This document shows positions 1 through 5,840 of a DNA stretch of 5,840 nt, piece after piece. Both the position numbers and the translations under genes were made by a program. Source of the stretch: Hyphomicrobiales bacterium (GTDB taxonomy: Bacteria > Pseudomonadota > Alphaproteobacteria > Rhizobiales > Xanthobacteraceae). The DNA lies in assembly GCA_021730825.1 (NCBI GenBank), contig JAKFYO010000158.1, positions 1 through 5,840 on the forward strand. Reading direction: 5' to 3'. The stretch's first letter is position 1. Each line of letters opens with the position of its first letter. The notes below the pieces were generated by a model. That model made no database searches, was not told the DNA's origin, and worked only from the letters and a program-made list of their open reading frames with translations.

Positions 1-638
1 GTATTCTCGGACAGGTGAAAGAGCCGGTAATCCTGCACTGGCTCGGCGAGATGTTCGACCCGGCGCTGAAAGGTTACTGGGGCTCGGACGATCACATGGC
101 GGCGATGGATGTCTGTCTCGACATTATCGCGCGCAACGCCTCAAAAGTGGACGGCGTGAAGATTTCGCTCTTGTCGAAGGAAAAAGAAATCGAAATGCGC
201 CGCCGCTTGCCGAAGGGCGTGCGCATGTATACCGGCGATGATTTCAACTACGCCGAGCTGATCGCCGGCGACGAGGAAGGTTACTCCGAGGCGCTGCTCG
301 GAATTTTCGACGGCATTGCGCCGGCGGCAAGCGCCGGTCTCGCGCGGCTTGCGAAGAACGACCTGCAAGGCTTCCACGGTATTCTCGAGCCGACCGTCCC
401 GCTCTCGCGTCATATCTTCAAGGCGCCGACGCGCTTCTATAAAACCGGCATCGTGTTTCTCGCCTGGCTCAACGGCCAGCAGGATCACTTCCTGATGATC
501 GGGGGGCAGGAGAGCGCGCGCTCGATGCAGCATCTTTCCGAACTGTTCCGTCTCGCCGACAAGGCGCGCGTGCTGCACGATCCCGAACTTGCCGCTTCCC
601 GCATGAAGAAGCTGCTCGCCGTTCACGGCATCGGTTGA
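1..638 (+). CDS. DUF993 family protein, dihydrodipicolinate synthase-like TIM barrel (5' partial)
   Basis: The reading frame is already open at the window edge (first full codon at base 3, residues I-L-G-Q before the GTG at 15), so the GTG is internal and the true start lies upstream. About 211 residues are visible, probably a little over half of a family member. What is seen resembles the C-terminal half of a class I aldolase-like barrel. A GVKIS strand (bases 153-167) has its lysine at 159-161, where dihydrodipicolinate synthase relatives carry the Schiff-base lysine. It is followed by an MYTGDD strand-loop (bases 225-242), matching the 'sGDD' substrate loop of that superfamily, then a helical C-terminus. 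The protein is presumably a cytoplasmic lyase or aldolase acting on a keto acid or sugar acid, but DUF993 has no substrate I can name. It ends with TGA 3 bp before the epimerase gene, implying one transcript and a shared pathway. The family call is fairly sure; the function is inference. Confidence 0.75.
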   Translation, partial: ILGQVKEPVILHWLGEMFDPALKGYWGSDDHMAAMDVCLDIIARNASKVDGVKISLLSKEKEIEMRRRLPKGVRMYTGDDFNYAELIAGDEEGYSEALLGIFDGIAPAASAGLARLAKNDLQGFHGILEPTVPLSRHIFKAPTRFYKTGIVFLAWLNGQQDHFLMIGGQESARSMQHLSELFRLADKARVLHDPELAASRMKKLLAVHGIG

Positions 639-641
639 GCG

Positions 642-1469
642 ATGAACGCGCAAGGCCTTTCGATCAATCTGGCGACGGTCCGCGAGCAGTGGAATCTCGG
701 CGAAGCGGTCGAAGCCTGCGCGAAGCTCGGCATCAAGGCCATCGATCCGTGGCGCGATCAGGTCGCGAAATTCGGTCTCGATAATTCCGCGAAGGTCATC
801 AAGGACAACGGCATGCAGGTCACCGGCTATTGCCGTGGCGGCATGTTCACGCACATGGACGCAAAAGGCCGTGCCGCTGCGATCGACGACAACAAGCGCG
901 CAATCGATGAAGCGCAGGCACTTGGTGCGGATTGTCTTGTACTCGTTGTCGGCGGCGTGCCGCATGGCTCGAACGACATTGTCGGGGCACGCACACAGGT
1001 CGCCGAAGGAATTTCCGCCGCACTCGATCACGCACGCGGCGCAAAAATGCCGCTCGCAATCGAGCCGTTGCATCCAATGTATGCCGCCGACCGGGCCTGC
1101 GTGAATACGCTGAAACAGGCGCTCGATATGGCGGTTCAGCTCGGCCCCGACGTTGGCGTCGCCATCGACACCTATCACGTGTGGTGGGATCCGGAGTTGA
1201 AAGAGCAGATCGCCCGCGCCGGCGTCGAGAAACGCATCTTCGCGCACCACATCTGCGACTGGCTGGTGCCGACCAAGGACATGCTGCTTGATCGCGGCAT
1301 GATGGGCGATGGCGTGATCGACCTCAAAGCCTTCCGTGGAATGATCGAAGGTGCGGGCTACTTCGGTCCGCAGGAAGTCGAAATTTTTTCCGCAGGCGAT
1401 TGGTGGAAGAAGCCGGGCGAAGAGGTCCTGAAGACCTGCATCGAGCGCTACAACAAATTCTGCAAATAA
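642..1469 (+). CDS. Sugar phosphate isomerase/epimerase (xylose isomerase-like TIM barrel)
   Basis: Complete 275-residue protein of the AP endonuclease 2 / xylose isomerase-like fold, a normal length for a D-tagatose 3-epimerase or hydroxypyruvate isomerase relative. Members interconvert ketoses or aldoses and ketoses with a divalent metal in the cytoplasm. The four metal ligands can be placed: E141 (in AIEPLHP), D176 (AIDTYHVWWD), H202 or H203 (FAHHICDW) and E247 (EVEIF). H179 fits the conserved second-shell histidine. The N-terminus (GLSINLATVREQWNLGEAV) is the usual first strand and helix. The ATG at 642 lies 3 bp after the preceding stop; no good Shine-Dalgarno is visible, so translation is probably coupled to the DUF993 gene. 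Its TAA is one base from the stop of the convergent CoA-transferase-like gene. Substrate unknown; the neighbour suggests a two-step isomerase/aldolase segment of a sugar or sugar-acid pathway. Family call strong, role inferred. Confidence 0.88.
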   Translation: MNAQGLSINLATVREQWNLGEAVEACAKLGIKAIDPWRDQVAKFGLDNSAKVIKDNGMQVTGYCRGGMFTHMDAKGRAAAIDDNKRAIDEAQALGADCLVLVVGGVPHGSNDIVGARTQVAEGISAALDHARGAKMPLAIEPLHPMYAADRACVNTLKQALDMAVQLGPDVGVAIDTYHVWWDPELKEQIARAGVEKRIFAHHICDWLVPTKDMLLDRGMMGDGVIDLKAFRGMIEGAGYFGPQEVEIFSAGDWWKKPGEEVLKTCIERYNKFCK

Positions 1470-1470
1470 C

Positions 1471-3312
1471 TCAGCCGCGCAGCGCCCCACGCAGCAGCAT
1501 GCGATAGACGCGGTCTTTGAAGGTTCCAGCTTTCGTCAATCCCATTCGTTCGATCGCGGCTTCGCTTTCCGGAGTCTTCGGCGCGAGCAGGCCTCGGAGC
1601 AATACGGGAATTAGCGAAAGCGGCGAGGCGAGCTTCTGCTTCAGGAGTTGCAGTGCCGGGATGATCCGCAACTCGACATCTGTAAAATCCGTGCCGAAGG
1701 GGAAGTCCGGTAACAGCCCGCGCTCTTTCGCGGACGCTAATGCCTTCGCGATCCGTTCCGGCGTGTTGTTGCGGTACGCCGCCGGAATTTCGTAATCCTT
1801 TGAAATCTTGGAATTGCTCTTTGCCTCGCGCAGCAATTCGTCCTGAAACCGCGAATCGGTCACAGAGAGCATCGCTGCGATCACGTCCTCGTCGGATTTT
1901 CCGCGCAGGTCGGCGACACCGTATTCGGTAACGACGATATCGCGCAGGTGCCGCGGAATTGTCGTGTGCCCGTAATTCCAGCGAATGTTGGAAAGCGTCC
2001 TGGCTCCCGCCGCGCGCGTCGAATTCACGCAGATGATCGAGCGCGCATCTTCCAGCGCGAAAGCCTGTGCAACGAAATTGTACTGCCCGCCGACGCCGCT
2101 TACTACGAGGCCGCTCTCAAGGCCGTCCGACGTCACGGCACCGAGCAAAGTCGCCATCATGCCGTTGTTGATAAAACGTGCCTTCACCCGCGCCGCGCGC
2201 TTCTTTTCTTCGTCGCCATAAAGTTGGTTGACGTAGGAGATCGCCTTCATCTGTAGCTTCGCGCGGGAAGGCTCATCCATTTCGCGTAGGCGTTGGTAAA
2301 ATTTTCTCGGTCCAAGAAAAAAGCCGCCGTGCAAAATCGCGCCCTCGGCTTCTCGCTTGACCACGCCCGCGTCAATCAGATCGAGGAACGAGTCGACCAG
2401 CATTTCCGAGGCGCCATAAAGGCCCTTCTCAAAAGTGCCAAACTCGGCTTTTGCGCCCGGCGAAAGTGCCGCGATCATCTCCCGAAACGCGGCGTTCTCC
2501 TTATGCCGAATGATCAATCCCTTGGCCGCCGCATCCCCTTCGGCGCCGATCCCGATTTGCAGCGTGCCGCCGTCTTCGACCAGCGTCGCCACATGAAGGC
2601 CGATCGCATAAGCGGTGAGCGGTACCGGCTGCTTCGGCGGCGCGAACAACGGAAAATCCGTCTTTAGGTTTTCATAGACAAAATCGAACGCGCTCTCGGG
2701 CAGGTCGCCGTCGCCCGGCATGAACGGCAATTCCGAATTCACTTCAGCCACCAGCGCGAAGTTCGCGCGGCCTTCCGCGCGCGCTTTCAGAAGGTCGAGC
2801 GTGAGATCGGTGTTGCAGGAGAGGCTGTAGCGCGTCTCGCCATTGACCACGCGCTTCGCGACCAGTTGCGCGATTACATTGACCTTGCGGTCGAGGATGT
2901 AACGGAATGCGTGTGTGTAATTGGCGGAGATGTAATTCTGCTGGACCGATGGAATTCCGAGCGAACGGCCAGCCAGCAGAAAAAACTCGCTGACATGAAT
3001 GTTCTTTGGAAGCTGGCCTGAGCGGAGCGCCTTCGCATAAGCAAGCTCAGGATAGCCGCCGAACAACCGATCCAGCACCGGATTGATGAAGCGAGCCTCA
3101 AGCCCCGAAACGCTCGGCCGCTGCAAGGTCAGCGCAGTAAAGATGTTGAGTTTCGACGAAGCGTCTTTCGCCGCACGCGCATAGATCGCATTTGCGACCG
3201 TGTTCGCCTTGCCGAGGCCGAGCGGCAATGCGAGCGTGATTTCGCGGCCGAATTTCCCGGCAACTTCTTCCGCGAGTTTTTCCGCGTCGTCGAAATGCTG
3301 CGTCTGGCTCAT
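1471..3312 (-). CDS. Acetyl-CoA hydrolase/transferase family protein (family I CoA-transferase), long form
   Basis: 613-residue member of the acetyl-CoA hydrolase / 4-hydroxybutyrate CoA-transferase family, which moves CoA between carboxylates through a glutamyl-CoA thioester, or hydrolyses the thioester. Residues 251-256 (LQIGIG) form the strand-loop seen before the active site. E303 in GASEMLVDSFLDL is the best candidate nucleophile by alignment from memory. HGGFFLGPRKFY (328-339), GVGGQYNFVAQA (406-417) and TEYGVADLRGKS (462-473) are C-terminal domain hallmarks. The usual fold ends near residue 495; the remaining ~118 residues are an extension without a motif I recognise. Family members I know are about 430-530 residues. 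The ATG at 3312 precedes a natural beta-strand start (REITLALPLG), but no clear Shine-Dalgarno lies upstream. It is the last gene of the acyl-CoA operon, 48 bp after the SDR, so it may load or remove CoA from the pathway's acid. Transferase and hydrolase activity cannot be told apart from sequence. Confidence 0.87.
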   Translation of the reverse strand: MSQTQHFDDAEKLAEEVAGKFGREITLALPLGLGKANTVANAIYARAAKDASSKLNIFTALTLQRPSVSGLEARFINPVLDRLFGGYPELAYAKALRSGQLPKNIHVSEFFLLAGRSLGIPSVQQNYISANYTHAFRYILDRKVNVIAQLVAKRVVNGETRYSLSCNTDLTLDLLKARAEGRANFALVAEVNSELPFMPGDGDLPESAFDFVYENLKTDFPLFAPPKQPVPLTAYAIGLHVATLVEDGGTLQIGIGAEGDAAAKGLIIRHKENAAFREMIAALSPGAKAEFGTFEKGLYGASEMLVDSFLDLIDAGVVKREAEGAILHGGFFLGPRKFYQRLREMDEPSRAKLQMKAISYVNQLYGDEEKKRAARVKARFINNGMMATLLGAVTSDGLESGLVVSGVGGQYNFVAQAFALEDARSIICVNSTRAAGARTLSNIRWNYGHTTIPRHLRDIVVTEYGVADLRGKSDEDVIAAMLSVTDSRFQDELLREAKSNSKISKDYEIPAAYRNNTPERIAKALASAKERGLLPDFPFGTDFTDVELRIIPALQLLKQKLASPLSLIPVLLRGLLAPKTPESEAAIERMGLTKAGTFKDRVYRMLLRGALRG

Positions 3313-3360
3313 AAGCGTGAGCCTAGCGCAGCATCGCGAAAATGCGAATGACGGCGGGTA
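3313..3360 (-). other. 48-bp spacer between SDR and CoA-transferase-like genes
   Basis: This is the largest spacer in the window. On the minus strand I see no convincing -35/-10 pair, no GGAGG-like Shine-Dalgarno near the downstream ATG, and no hairpin with a T-run. Only a 4-bp GCAT/ATGC inverted repeat with a 7-base loop is present, too weak to call. Read-through from the SDR gene is therefore the simplest reading. Confidence 0.4.
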
Positions 3361-4287
3361 TTACTTTTTGGACAAGTCGATGCCGGCTGCCTTCGCGGCC
3401 ATCGCGACATATTTCTGCGTTTGCTGGAACGCGCCTTCCAGCGCCTGCGCGGTTTTCATGTCGGAAATTTCCGCGAACTTGGCGGCGATCGCGTCCGGCG
3501 TGCGATCTTCCGGCGGGAAGTAGACGCCCTGCGTCTCGACAATACGGATCACCGAATAGACGCCCGCGCCCGCACCCATGATGGTGCGGGAAGGAGCGTT
3601 CTCGCTCACCATGTAGAGCACGGCAGGCGTGATCGCTTCGGGCTGCATGAGCGAGAGCACATTCGGCGGCAGCAGTTCTTCGGTCATGCGGGTCGCAGCC
3701 GTCGGCGATAGCGTGTTCACGCGGATGTTGAATTTCTGGCCTTCGTGGTGAAGCACGTTCATGAGGCCCGCCATCGCGGCTTTGGCGGCGCCATAATTCG
3801 ACTGGCCGAAATTCCCGAACAGGCCGGACGAAGAAGAAGTAAGCACGATGCGGCCATAGTTCTGCTCGCGCATGGTTTCCCACGCCGCCTTGCAGCAGTT
3901 CACCGAGCCCATCAGGTGCACTTCCAGTACAAGGCGGAAGTCGTCGAGCTCCATCTTCGCGAAGCTCTTGTCGCGCAGGATGCCCGCGTTGTTCACGACG
4001 ATATCGACGCGCCCCCATTTTTTCTTAGCATCTTCGATCATCGCCTCGACTTCATTATATTTGGCGACGTTGGCACCGTTCGCCATCGCGTCGCCGCCCT
4101 TGGCTTTGATCTCCTGCACGACCGTTTCGGCGCTAGAGAGCGAGCCGCCGGAGCCGTCACGCGCGCCGCCGAGATCGTTCACCACGACTTTTGCGCCGAG
4201 TGCCGCGAGCGCGAGCGCGTGGGATTTGCCGATGCCGTTGCCCGCGCCGGTGACGATGGCAACGCGATTGTCGAAACGAATGGTCAT
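3361..4287 (-). CDS. SDR-family 3-hydroxyacyl-CoA dehydrogenase, MFE-2 / HSD17B4-like
   Basis: 308-residue classical-type short-chain dehydrogenase that resembles the N-terminal dehydrogenase domain of peroxisomal multifunctional enzyme type 2, which oxidises (R)-3-hydroxyacyl-CoA to 3-ketoacyl-CoA with NAD+. Seen: TGAGNGIG nucleotide loop (13-20), D38 at the end of beta-2 (favours NAD over NADP), NNAG (99-102), S152, and YGAAK with Y165 and K169. The usual catalytic Asn position reads VHLMG (123-127), as I recall for MFE-2. Further MFE-2 signs are VVNDLGGARDGSG (35-47), GNFGQSNYGAAK (158-169) and a ~50-residue tail after residue 260 absent from ordinary ~250-residue SDRs. No hydratase-2 or SCP2 domain follows; it is a stand-alone subunit. 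The ATG at 4287 has a good Shine-Dalgarno. It lies 25 bp after the dehydrogenase gene, in one beta-oxidation-like operon. Family call strong; stereochemistry and substrate (fatty, branched or steroid-derived acyl-CoA) are inference. Confidence 0.87.
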   Translation of the reverse strand: MTIRFDNRVAIVTGAGNGIGKSHALALAALGAKVVVNDLGGARDGSGGSLSSAETVVQEIKAKGGDAMANGANVAKYNEVEAMIEDAKKKWGRVDIVVNNAGILRDKSFAKMELDDFRLVLEVHLMGSVNCCKAAWETMREQNYGRIVLTSSSSGLFGNFGQSNYGAAKAAMAGLMNVLHHEGQKFNIRVNTLSPTAATRMTEELLPPNVLSLMQPEAITPAVLYMVSENAPSRTIMGAGAGVYSVIRIVETQGVYFPPEDRTPDAIAAKFAEISDMKTAQALEGAFQQTQKYVAMAAKAAGIDLSKK

Positions 4288-4292
4288 TGCTT

Positions 4293-4297
4293 TCCTC
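4293..4297 (-). promoter_or_regulatory. Ribosome binding site of the SDR gene
   Basis: The minus strand reads GAGGA followed by five bases and then the ATG ending at 4287. This is a good Shine-Dalgarno with near-ideal spacing, and it supports the chosen start. It lies in the 25-bp gap after the dehydrogenase stop codon. Confidence 0.7.
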
Positions 4298-4312
4298 GAA
4301 TTTTCTTGAAGA

Positions 4313-5443
4313 TCAGAATTTCTGGCTCTGCGCGTAGCGGTCGGCGTGGAAATAGGCGTCGCCGAGCAGTTCCTGCGCCGCGCGTGCCCGCTTCATGAAG
4401 AGGCCGATATCGACTTCGTCGGTCATGCCCATGCCGCCGAACATCTGCACTGCTTCGGAAACCGCAAGCTTAGCGACTTCGCAGGCTTTATATTTGGCGG
4501 CGCTCACAACCGAGCCTGCGGCGTCCGGGCTTTTATCCAGCGTAACGCAAGCGGACAGCACCAGCGAGCGCAGCAGTTCGAGTTCGCCGAACAGATGCGC
4601 CGCGCGATGCTGCAACGCCTGAAACGCGCCGATCGGCTTGCCGAATTGCTTGCGCTCCTTCAGGAACGCGACCGTGCGGTCGAAACTTTCGCCCGCGACG
4701 CCGAGCAATTCCGCGGAGACACCGGCGCGTCCCGCGTTCAAGGCGTTCTCGAGTAAGCCGAAGCCTTTGCCGGTGCCACCGAGCGCATCGACGGCATTCA
4801 CGTTCTCGAACTTGATGCGCGCATTATTGCGGCTATCGACGCCGATCACGCGTTCGATGGAAATACCAGGCGCTTTCGCATCGACGAGAAAAAGCGAAAT
4901 GCCGTTCTTATCGCCGGGTTCGCCTTCGGTGCGCGCGGCGACGATGATCGCGTCTGCGACATGACCGTCCACGACAAAAGACTTCTCGCCGGTAAGCTTG
5001 AAAGCGTTGCCTGCCATTTCGGCTTTCAGCGCGGTTTTCTCCGGCGCGTGCTTGCGGCCTTCATCGACCGCGAGCGCGATGATCGCTTTCGCCTCCGAGA
5101 TCGCGGGCAGCCACTTCTTTTTTTGTTCTTCCGAGCCGCCGCGGCGGAGCGCGGTCGCGGCCATTACCGCAGTCGAGAGGAAAGGCGAGGCGGCAAGCGT
5201 CCGCCCCATTTCCTCGCAGACCAGCGCCATGCCGACATGACCGAAATCCGAGCCGCCATTGGCTTCGTCGATCAGGATGCCGGTCCAGCCCATGTCTTTC
5301 ATGCCGCGCCAGAGATCGCGGCTGAAGCCGTCTTTGTCTTTGGTGTCGCGCAGGCGGCGCAATTCCGAGACCGGCGACTTGTCGGTGAGAAATTCGCGCG
5401 CGGAGTCGCGCAGCATGATCCGATCTTCGTCGAGCGCGATCAT
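4313..5443 (-). CDS. Acyl-CoA dehydrogenase family protein, probable non-catalytic subunit of a heteromeric enzyme
   Basis: Complete 376-residue acyl-CoA dehydrogenase-fold protein: helical N-domain (about 1-120), beta middle domain (about 121-220), helical C-domain (about 227-370). Flavin-contact motifs of the C-domain are kept: RKQFGKPIGAFQALQH (264-279) and QMFGGMGMTDE (333-343). Two others are not. The middle-domain 'TEPxxGSD' flavin/substrate loop is replaced by AVDEGRKHAP (125-134). Aligned with the 'YEGT' motif of medium-chain enzymes, AQELLGD (356-362) puts Leu360 where the catalytic Glu should be. That pattern fits the partner subunit of alpha2beta2 dehydrogenases such as mycobacterial ChsE1-ChsE2, in which one subunit supplies the base and FAD sits at the interface. 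The gene starts 1 bp after the stop of another dehydrogenase gene, with a strong Shine-Dalgarno inside that gene's end, consistent with coupled equimolar synthesis. An isovaleryl-CoA-type base elsewhere in the fold is not excluded. Family sure; subunit role inferred. Confidence 0.9.
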   Translation of the reverse strand: MIALDEDRIMLRDSAREFLTDKSPVSELRRLRDTKDKDGFSRDLWRGMKDMGWTGILIDEANGGSDFGHVGMALVCEEMGRTLAASPFLSTAVMAATALRRGGSEEQKKKWLPAISEAKAIIALAVDEGRKHAPEKTALKAEMAGNAFKLTGEKSFVVDGHVADAIIVAARTEGEPGDKNGISLFLVDAKAPGISIERVIGVDSRNNARIKFENVNAVDALGGTGKGFGLLENALNAGRAGVSAELLGVAGESFDRTVAFLKERKQFGKPIGAFQALQHRAAHLFGELELLRSLVLSACVTLDKSPDAAGSVVSAAKYKACEVAKLAVSEAVQMFGGMGMTDEVDIGLFMKRARAAQELLGDAYFHADRYAQSQKF

Positions 5444-5444
5444 G

Positions 5445-5840
5445 TCAGGCCTCCGGCAGATCTAGAATTCGCTTGGCGACGATGCCGAGCATGATTTCGG
5501 AAGTGCCGCCTTCGATCGAGTTCGCCTTGGTGCGAAGCCATTCGCGCGCAAGCGTGCCGTCGTCGGAGCGTGCGCTTTCCCATTCGAGCGCATCGGAGCC
5601 GCCGATGGTCATGAAGGCTTCGTAGCGGCGCTTGTTCAACTCGGTACCGGCATATTTCAGGATCGCAGATTTTGCGCCCACACCTTGGCCGGCCTTGGCT
5701 TCGGCGCGGTAGCGCTCGATGGTGGCGAGCAGCGCGCGACCGTCGATTTCCGCACGGATGACTTCTTCCCGCACGAAAGAATTGTCGATGCGTCCGTTCG
5801 CGTCGCGTCCGAAACTTTTGATTGCTTCGGCAGGCAGCGA
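5445..5840 (-). CDS. Acyl-CoA dehydrogenase, C-terminal part (gene cut by window edge)
   Basis: 131 codons are visible, open to the right edge. A GTG at 5774 is an internal valine, since 22 codons in frame precede it. This is the C-terminal helical domain of a roughly 400-residue acyl-CoA dehydrogenase; N-domain and middle domain lie beyond the window. The key motif is SIEGGTSEI followed by IVAKRILDLP, with the glutamate codon at 5511-5513. This is the common signature of FadE-type enzymes, where the loop contacts flavin and substrate. The usual 'QxxGGxGy' segment reads MTIGGSDALEWES instead, as in some large-subunit-type dehydrogenases. Its TGA is one base from the ATG of the second dehydrogenase, and its last codons hold that gene's ribosome site. 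It is therefore the likely catalytic partner of the downstream protein and the most upstream visible gene of the acyl-CoA operon. Whether further genes precede it cannot be seen. Confidence 0.88.
   Translation of the reverse strand, partial: SLPAEAIKSFGRDANGRIDNSFVREEVIRAEIDGRALLATIERYRAEAKAGQGVGAKSAILKYAGTELNKRRYEAFMTIGGSDALEWESARSDDGTLAREWLRTKANSIEGGTSEIMLGIVAKRILDLPEA
5450..5454 (-). promoter_or_regulatory. Ribosome binding site of the second acyl-CoA dehydrogenase gene
   Basis: The minus strand reads GGAGG with six bases before the ATG at 5443. It lies inside the last codons of the preceding dehydrogenase gene, whose TGA falls between it and the ATG. This arrangement (stop, one base, start) is typical of translational coupling and fixes the start. 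Confidence 0.8.

Noticed and set aside
15..17. GTG at 15 as the start of the DUF993 gene, and GTG at 5774 as the start of the right-edge dehydrogenase.
   Set aside because: Both frames stay open to the window edge with plausible protein upstream, and both proteins would lack half or more of their fold; these are internal valines of genes cut by the window.
141..1490. A 449-codon minus-strand open frame running antisense to both plus-strand genes.
   Set aside because: It is codon-for-codon opposite to the two real genes, which share one frame. Antisense stops arise only from sense TTA, CTA or TCA, which this genome avoids; the frame in fact ends at the TCA serine codon at 141-143. Its protein has no recognisable family, and both sense proteins are clear.
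3323..4018. A 231-codon minus-strand frame overlapping the SDR in another frame.
   Set aside because: Arg-rich, low-similarity translation; the SDR frame holds every catalytic motif without interruption, so this is not a frameshifted remnant.
3745..4398. A 217-codon plus-strand open frame opposite the SDR gene.
   Set aside because: It is His/Arg/Ala-rich without motifs, crosses the SDR start and the dehydrogenase end, and is a shadow of the conserved SDR.
5117..5123. An exact dnaX-type slippery heptamer A_AAA_AAG in the correct frame on the minus strand of the second dehydrogenase gene.
   Set aside because: It encodes the EEQKKKW segment common in this family. A -1 shift would meet TGA after about 18 codons, and I see no strong stimulatory hairpin or Shine-Dalgarno-like element upstream, so programmed frameshifting is unlikely.
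5458..5470. Overlapping AGATCT, TCTAGA and GAATTC sites that look like a cloning polylinker.
   Set aside because: The bases encode the conserved end of the acyl-CoA dehydrogenase (RILDLP) in frame with no break, so chance is the better explanation than vector sequence.
4961..5494. A 177-codon plus-strand open frame opposite the two dehydrogenase genes.
   Set aside because: Composition-driven shadow spanning a gene boundary; no motif and no ribosome site.

Overview
The window reads as chromosomal DNA of a GC-rich alphaproteobacterium, probably of the Hyphomicrobiales (Bradyrhizobium-like). The basis is GC-rich third codon positions, avoidance of TTA, CTA and TCA codons, dense packing with almost no spacers, and protein families common in that group. 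This placement is inferred from style; there is no rRNA or other marker. Every base lies in or within 48 bp of a protein gene. I see no tRNA, rRNA, CRISPR array, insertion sequence, prophage or recombination site.

Left part (1-1469, plus strand): the end of a gene for a DUF993 / dihydrodipicolinate-synthase-like TIM-barrel protein, then, after 3 bp, a complete sugar phosphate isomerase/epimerase of the xylose-isomerase-like TIM-barrel family with all four expected metal ligands. Together they look like the end of a small carbohydrate catabolism operon. The substrate cannot be read from the sequence.

Right part (5840-1471, minus strand): a four-gene acyl-CoA operon read right to left. It holds the C-terminal part of one acyl-CoA dehydrogenase (cut by the window edge), a second complete acyl-CoA dehydrogenase, an MFE-2-type short-chain dehydrogenase (probable 3-hydroxyacyl-CoA dehydrogenase), and a long acetyl-CoA hydrolase/CoA-transferase family protein. 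The two dehydrogenase genes are 1 bp apart. The second has lost the usual C-terminal catalytic glutamate and the usual flavin-loop motif, while the first carries an EGGTSEI motif. They therefore look like two subunits of one heteromeric enzyme. The set would perform alpha,beta-dehydrogenation of an acyl-CoA, oxidation of the 3-hydroxyacyl-CoA, and CoA transfer or hydrolysis. An enoyl-CoA hydratase and a thiolase are missing here and would be expected outside the window or elsewhere in the genome.

The two operons meet tail to tail with one base between their stop codons and no visible terminator. No wholly new system is evident. The most interesting points are the probable heteromeric dehydrogenase, the stand-alone MFE-2-like reductase, and the C-terminal extension of the CoA-transferase-like protein.
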